Below are positions 59,838 to 64,000 of a DNA stretch of 64,000 nt, piece after piece. The stretch lies in the NCBI GenBank assembly GCA_024405875.1, contig JAKSOA010000001.1, positions 124,001 to 188,000 of the forward strand. The letters are read 5' to 3'. The stretch is from Paludibacteraceae bacterium. GTDB lineage: Bacteria; Bacteroidota; Bacteroidia; Bacteroidales; Paludibacteraceae. The position numbers and the translations under genes are program-made. A model generated the notes under the pieces. That model worked only from the letters and a program-made list of their open reading frames with translations, searched no databases and was not told where the DNA came from. Numbering within the stretch: the stretch's first letter is position 1; each line of letters begins with the position of its first letter.

Positions 59838-60376
59838 TGCGAAATTTCTGCGGATTTATCTTCAGACTTTTAGGCTGGAAAATCAAGGGTGAGGTTCCGG
59901 CTCTAAACAAGTTTGTCATCTGTGTAGCCCCGCATACGTCCAATGTTGATTTCATTATAGGTAAACTTGCGTATGCGTCATTGGGGCTCAAACTGTCATT
60001 CCTTATAAAGAAGGAGTGGCTTAGACCTCCTTTCGGGCGGTTTATGAGACGGCGTGGAGCCATCGGGGTGGATAGAAGCCGTAACCACTCAATGACCGAC
60101 ATACTTGCCGAACTATTCCGCCAGAAGAGACATCTGCACCTTGCAATAACCCCTGAGGGTACACGCAAACGGAATCCTGACTGGAAGTTGGGCTTCTACT
60201 ACATTGCAAAAAAGGCTGGAGTACCAATACTCATTGTGGCTCTTGATTATAAGAAAAAAGAGGTTAGGATTCTGGACCTGTTTACTCCTACGAATGATGA
60301 GGCGGCAGATATAACAGCCATTAAGAATAAGTACAGGGGCATTACGGGCTTGCACCCTGATAAGTTCGCTATTTAG
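59837..60376 (+). CDS. 1-acylglycerol-3-phosphate acyltransferase family protein
   Basis: The 179-aa protein has the acyltransferase motif I H-T-S-N-V-D (H-x4-D) near residue 33, the P-F-G-R-F-M-R-R-R-G segment, and P-E-G-T-R near residue 112. This is a short membrane-associated member, close to the PlsC group, using acyl-ACP or acyl-CoA to acylate a lysophospholipid or another lipid. Middle gene of a three-gene run with the small protein and nitrilase. Confidence 0.85.
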   Translation: MRNFCGFIFRLLGWKIKGEVPALNKFVICVAPHTSNVDFIIGKLAYASLGLKLSFLIKKEWLRPPFGRFMRRRGAIGVDRSRNHSMTDILAELFRQKRHLHLAITPEGTRKRNPDWKLGFYYIAKKAGVPILIVALDYKKKEVRILDLFTPTNDEAADITAIKNKYRGITGLHPDKFAI

Positions 60377-60389
60377 CAGTTTTAGAGTT

Positions 60390-61178
60390 ATGGAAATTGA
60401 AGCGGAGGATTTAAAGGTTCTGATACTGCAGACCAATATTGTTTGGGAGGATATTGAGGCAAATCTTTCCAATGTGGAGGCTTTGATATCAAAGACCACA
60501 GATGAGTTCAATGTAATTGTTCTGCCAGAGATGTTCTCAACAGGTTTCAGCGGTAATGCGCAGGAACTTGCCGAGCCTACATCAGGGAAGACTATAAGCA
60601 AGGTGAAGGAGTGGGCTGCAAAGTATGACTCTCTTATTGTGGGCAGTTACATTGCGGTTGATGACGGAAAGTTCTTTAACCGTGGCTTTGCCATTGAGCC
60701 AGATGGCACGCAGCACTACTATGACAAGCACCACCTCTTTTTCGGGTGGGAGAAGAAATTTTTCACACCTGGCACCGAGAGGCTTGTTTTTCCATACAAG
60801 GGGTGGAATCTCGCTCTCTTTATATGCTATGATTTAAGGTTCCCTGTGTGGCTGCGGAACAGGAATCTGGAGTATGATGTCCTGTTTTGCGTGACGCAGT
60901 GGCCCGTAAGCCGTCAGGGCATTCTTGAGACGCTGACAGTGGCGCGTGCCATTGAAAATCAGTCATACGTTGTCTCTTGCAACCGTGTGGGAGCCGACGG
61001 CAACTACATAAAATATATAGGAGGCTCACAGGTGGCTGACTATAACGGAAAGGTGCTGGCACGGCTTACTGACTCTATCCAGGAGTCAAGGGTTGTGACA
61101 CTAAAAAAATACCCTCTCCTTAGTAATAGGGAGAAGGCACCTGTATGGCAAGACGCTGATAGTTTTAATCACCAATAG
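60390..61178 (+). CDS. Nitrilase-family amidohydrolase (omega-amidase-like)
   Basis: The 262-aa enzyme has the catalytic Glu-Lys-Cys triad of the family: V-L-P-E-M-F-S-T-G-F near residue 48, Y-D-K-H-H-L-F near 114, and L-F-I-C-Y-D-L-R-F near 148. The pattern fits the YafV/omega-amidase group, which hydrolyses alpha-keto acid amides such as alpha-ketoglutaramate as metabolite repair. Cytosolic. The 3' end overlaps the converging M23 peptidase gene by 10 nt. Confidence 0.88.
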   Translation: MEIEAEDLKVLILQTNIVWEDIEANLSNVEALISKTTDEFNVIVLPEMFSTGFSGNAQELAEPTSGKTISKVKEWAAKYDSLIVGSYIAVDDGKFFNRGFAIEPDGTQHYYDKHHLFFGWEKKFFTPGTERLVFPYKGWNLALFICYDLRFPVWLRNRNLEYDVLFCVTQWPVSRQGILETLTVARAIENQSYVVSCNRVGADGNYIKYIGGSQVADYNGKVLARLTDSIQESRVVTLKKYPLLSNREKAPVWQDADSFNHQ

Positions 61179-62821
61179 ACATTGGTTTTGATTGTTCTTG
61201 CGTTCCCGCAGTGGTCATATACAGTGAGTGACACACTGTGTTTCTTTCCTGATTCAACCCTCTTTTTGTCAAAAGTATATGCTATGGAGTGACTCTTGGC
61301 ATCGTAGTAAAAAGGAGCCCATTTACCATCAACATACCCTTCAAACCTATCCAACTCACTTTCATCATCACTGGCGGAAAATTTTATTGTGTTTGCCTTT
61401 ACCCCAAGATATTTCAATGTAGGTTTGGTCTGGTCAGTCAATACCCTATAAAATCCCAACGCCCTTGTGGTTCCAACCATCCAACCATTGTCATAAGAGC
61501 CTTTAGAATAACTGTAATACCTTCCGTCCACACTATAACCTATATAATATTGATTCTTATTGACAAGTGTGTCATTGGTCAACTTAATTTTTATGTCAGC
61601 ATACTTCTGCAAAGGCACTGATGCGTAGTGAACCTGATGTATATTAGAGCAAGCCGTAGAATCCACCTTGCATTTATATTTGAAATACAATGTGTTATAA
61701 AGAGAACCCTTAGGCATATTAAAGTAAAAGTCATCTTCAATAATACTATTACTGAAATTCCACATAAAATATCTGCCTCCGTTATACGCAGAGACAATAG
61801 GAATAACCGTACTGTCTCCTCTAATTGTAAAATCAAAAGTTGACACATTATTTCTGTAGTCAGTAATTGTCAGTTTAACCTTATAGTCTCTGTTTTCATC
61901 AATCAGCAGGTAACCTCCGTCAGTCTGTTCTCTAATAAACTCCGTACAATGATTTTCAGGCAGATAGGTTTTCATAACCATACCTCTGCCCTTTCTCCAC
62001 AGTTCATAATCAATGAAAGAGTTTATGTATCTTGTACTGTCAAAACTGAATTGTTCAATATTATACGAGAATTTGGTTTTCCCATCAACCTCCATTTTCA
62101 ATGTGTGAACGCCATAAATATTCGCTGTACCTGTCATATATTCATTTGCCTTTACACCGATACCTATTCTACCGTATGCCTTAACAGGGGTCTTTAGTTG
62201 TTCCATTGAATAGTCTTTTGTTATTGCATTACCAGCCACGACACCCTCACCTGGTACAGGGGTAATAAAAATTCTATGGAAACTTGGAGATGTTGTATCC
62301 TTTATATAGTAAAAGCGTTGTGCGTCCATTACTATCTCAGTCTTCATATCCCTTATCTCAAAATGAAGATGAGGACCTCCTGATGAGCCACTATTTCCAC
62401 TTGTGGCAATTCTATCTCCTTTTTTAACAGGACAGGCATCAGGCTCCAAAAGAAAGTCAACGTCAAATCTTTGCTCAGCATACTGCCGTTCCTTTAAAAT
62501 GGAATCAAGTTCAGGTATAAAACAATTTTCAAGGTGCCCATATACGGAAGTAAGTCCTATTTCAGGATGGTTTACATATAGACAGTTTCCGTATCCTGTA
62601 GCGGAGACACTGATTCTTGACACATAACCGTCATATACCGAATATACCGGCTGCCCTACTTTCTGCTGCGTCTTCATATCAAGTCCTGAATGGAAATGAT
62701 TAGGTCTTAACTCACCGAAATTGGCGGACAGTTCAAGTGGTAAATCCATTGGCTGACGTAACTCAAAAGCGCCACTGCACAGTGGCAGACAAAGTAATGT
62801 AAATAAAAGTATGCGTTTCAT
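61169..62821 (-). CDS. Secreted M23-family metallopeptidase
   Basis: ATG at 62821 starts a signal peptide (M-K-R-I-L-L-F-T-L-L-C-L-P-L-C-S-G). The LytM/M23 domain follows directly (residues ~30-180): N-H-F-H-S-G-L-D-M near residue 43 (metal ligands H and D) and G-P-H-L-H-F-E-I-R near residue 155 (H-x-H). The remaining ~350 residues are beta-rich and of unknown role. The enzyme would cut peptidoglycan peptide bridges or act as a LytM-type activator; all metal-binding residues seem intact. Confidence 0.87.
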   Translation of the reverse strand: MKRILLFTLLCLPLCSGAFELRQPMDLPLELSANFGELRPNHFHSGLDMKTQQKVGQPVYSVYDGYVSRISVSATGYGNCLYVNHPEIGLTSVYGHLENCFIPELDSILKERQYAEQRFDVDFLLEPDACPVKKGDRIATSGNSGSSGGPHLHFEIRDMKTEIVMDAQRFYYIKDTTSPSFHRIFITPVPGEGVVAGNAITKDYSMEQLKTPVKAYGRIGIGVKANEYMTGTANIYGVHTLKMEVDGKTKFSYNIEQFSFDSTRYINSFIDYELWRKGRGMVMKTYLPENHCTEFIREQTDGGYLLIDENRDYKVKLTITDYRNNVSTFDFTIRGDSTVIPIVSAYNGGRYFMWNFSNSIIEDDFYFNMPKGSLYNTLYFKYKCKVDSTACSNIHQVHYASVPLQKYADIKIKLTNDTLVNKNQYYIGYSVDGRYYSYSKGSYDNGWMVGTTRALGFYRVLTDQTKPTLKYLGVKANTIKFSASDDESELDRFEGYVDGKWAPFYYDAKSHSIAYTFDKKRVESGKKHSVSLTVYDHCGNARTIKTNVYW

Positions 62822-62892
62822 CTTACCTAAAAAACAAACGCACAAATTTACACTTTTACACACTCTTTTGCAAATAAAAAATAGCACAAAAA

Positions 62893-62920
62893 AATCCCTG
62901 AGACCTAAGTCCCAGGGATT
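62893..62920 (-). terminator. Terminator of the exbD operon
   Basis: On the minus strand AATCCCTGGGAC-TTAG-GTCTCAGGGATT (one mismatch) is followed by TTTTTTTG. It lies 113 nt after the exbD stop (63033); the intervening stretch holds a second weaker inverted repeat and no gene. Confidence 0.75.
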
Positions 62921-63032
62921 CTTTTTCTTTTATTGTTTTTGGTGAGCAGGCCTCCGCCTTTACATTAACTCTAATTTTTAATGAGTGGATTTTTTTATCT
63001 TTTCGCCGAAGGAGAAAAGCCGCCATTAAAAT

Positions 63033-63509
63033 TTAGAGGTTTGAATTGGCACGCTGTATTGCTGAATAATTAATCTTCAAGGCATACGCCCTACGCAACG
63101 CCTGCTTTATATCAGTAACAATACCCATCTTACAATCCTTGTCTATTTTAAGAGACACTGTAAGAAGGTCTTGGTCTGACTCAGGCATAGCGGAACGCTC
63201 AGCAACTATATAGTTCTCAATCTGAGAAACCTCAGCAAAAGCATCATCAAGTTGGATACGAGGCTCTGAACCGTATTGAGCACGATATCTTGGCAATGGC
63301 TGACCTACATATATGAAGCGAACCAATGTCTTCTTTTCAAGAGAAACAAGCTCAGTCGCCTCAGGAGCCTTGATACCCACCTTATAGTCCACCTCCTTCA
63401 TTGATGTTGAAATCATAAAGAAGAATAGCAACATAAAGATGATATCCGGCAATGAAGCGGTACTGATTGCAGGTATCTCCTTTGATTTGGAATCTCTGAA
63501 TCTACTCAT
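63033..63509 (-). CDS. ExbD/TolR-family biopolymer transporter
   Basis: The 158-aa protein has a short cytosolic N-terminus, one TM helix with the functional Asp (S-L-P-D-I-I-F-M-L-L-F-F-F-M-I, residues ~20-34) and a periplasmic domain ending D-I-K-Q-A-L-R-R-A. With ExbB it forms the proton-driven motor for TonB-dependent uptake. Its ATG overlaps the stop of the upstream exbD-like gene, matching the usual exbB-exbD-exbD order of Bacteroidota. Confidence 0.92.
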   Translation of the reverse strand: MSRFRDSKSKEIPAISTASLPDIIFMLLFFFMISTSMKEVDYKVGIKAPEATELVSLEKKTLVRFIYVGQPLPRYRAQYGSEPRIQLDDAFAEVSQIENYIVAERSAMPESDQDLLTVSLKIDKDCKMGIVTDIKQALRRAYALKINYSAIQRANSNL

Positions 63510-64000
63510 TACTTCTTTCCTCCATAGTTTTTAGGCTCAGCCTCAGAAATCTTCTGCGGAAGAATCTTTTGGACAGCCTTTTGTTGATCCTCATTAAGGT
63601 CATCATAATTCATAGCCCATTTCTGTTGGGACAAATCATTACGTAACTCATTATATGCGGCAACAAGTTCATTTTGTACCTCAATATACTTTGAATATGA
63701 TGTTCCACGGTCATTCTGGAGTGAGATAACGTGGTCCTTAGTAACCATAACAGTACCAAAGTACTCAACGTCAATAGCCTGCTTCTCCGGAAGATTAGGG
63801 TCATCATTAGCGTTAAGAATAAACTCCTTTGCCTTCTCCTTAAGGTTACGAACGTCCATATACTCATTCTGAACCAACAATTGGTTTTCAGAGTTAATGA
63901 GCACTACAAAGACGTTACGCTCCTTAACCTTCAGGTCCTCTGTCTTCTGATCAGCAGGCACAGGTGGCGGCAGACGGCGGGACAAACCCTTGTTTACTGC
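63509..64000 (-). CDS. ExbD-like protein, 5' part cut by the window edge
   Basis: The frame is open to the right edge (reading A-V-N-K-G-L-S-R-R-L-P-P-P-V), so the TM helix and N-terminus are outside. The visible part, S-R-R-L-P-P-P-V-P-A-D-Q-K-T-E-D, then R-N-V-F-V-V-L-I-N, is the periplasmic region of the longer Bacteroidota ExbD type. An extended C-terminal tail ends N-Y-G-G-K-K. It is the partner of the ExbD gene that follows it by overlap. Confidence 0.82.
   Translation of the reverse strand, partial: AVNKGLSRRLPPPVPADQKTEDLKVKERNVFVVLINSENQLLVQNEYMDVRNLKEKAKEFILNANDDPNLPEKQAIDVEYFGTVMVTKDHVISLQNDRGTSYSKYIEVQNELVAAYNELRNDLSQQKWAMNYDDLNEDQQKAVQKILPQKISEAEPKNYGGKK

Noticed and set aside
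63985..63985. Start of the last exbD-like gene at 63985
   Set aside because: The frame continues to the window edge and the TM helix expected of ExbD is missing, so this TTG is internal.

Overview
The window comes from the chromosome of a member of the Bacteroidales (phylum Bacteroidota). Three things point there. Promoters follow the Bacteroidota pattern TTG/TTTG, about 19-20 nt, then TAnnTTTG, instead of the sigma70 pattern. The gene set is typical: a methylmalonyl-CoA decarboxylase sodium pump with its epimerase, a FISUMP lipoprotein preceded by a tiny MKK-type peptide gene, DUF5723 and DUF3822 proteins, and paired ExbD genes. The remnant CRISPR effector is a type II-C-like Cas9 with a Bacteroidota-style tracrRNA. 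Family and genus cannot be fixed from the sequence alone.

Positions 1-14984 are one end of a Mu-like transposable prophage that continues past the left edge. A leftward early operon (13809 to 6341) encodes a small HTH protein, a MuA-type DDE transposase, a MuB-type ATPase, a RecA-fold ATPase, GemA, a DUF3164 protein and small accessory genes. It is opposed by a rightward repressor gene (13945), with clear operators and a promoter between the two. Late head genes (portal, MuF, gpG-like, possible tail terminator) run rightward at 2-3849. Between the early and late blocks sits a leftward four-gene cargo operon (6039-3923): a 57-aa protein, a ClpP-fold serine protease, a Panacea-domain (antitoxin-type) protein and a two-TM membrane protein. 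This is a candidate toxin-antitoxin or defence module. The portal and MuF genes are joined by what looks like a textbook programmed -1 frameshift: slippery TTTTTTC, a 5-nt spacer containing the portal stop codon, and an H-type pseudoknot.

The prophage end lies inside cas9. The Cas9 reading frame (18873 leftward) also carries a +1 homopolymer frameshift, and it is cut at the phage terminus, losing the end of the PAM-interacting region. A complete-looking tracrRNA unit with promoter and terminator remains upstream (about 19005-19087). cas1, cas2 and the array, if present, should lie beyond the left end of the prophage.

Positions 19100-22201 hold a secreted protein and a WYL regulator that share an identical palindromic operator, an ORF6N-RhuM-PLD-like fusion protein, and a tRNA with CAT anticodon.

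Positions 22300-64000 are ordinary core chromosome: prmA, surface proteins, lpxB, surE, paaK, uvrB, the mce-mmdA-oadG-BCCP-oadB sodium-pump operon, a WecA/MraY-type transferase, smpB, trkA-trkH, mutS2, outer-membrane and lipoprotein genes, a RecD-like helicase, rsmD, fabG, folB, an acyltransferase, a nitrilase, an M23 peptidase and two exbD genes, the second cut by the right edge. Non-coding oddities here are a (TG)26 microsatellite with inverted REP-like elements around the FISUMP locus, four 23-bp tandem repeats each holding a TAnnTTTG box, and short simple repeats that recur between genes and, in related form, as in-frame inserts in uvrB and mutS2.
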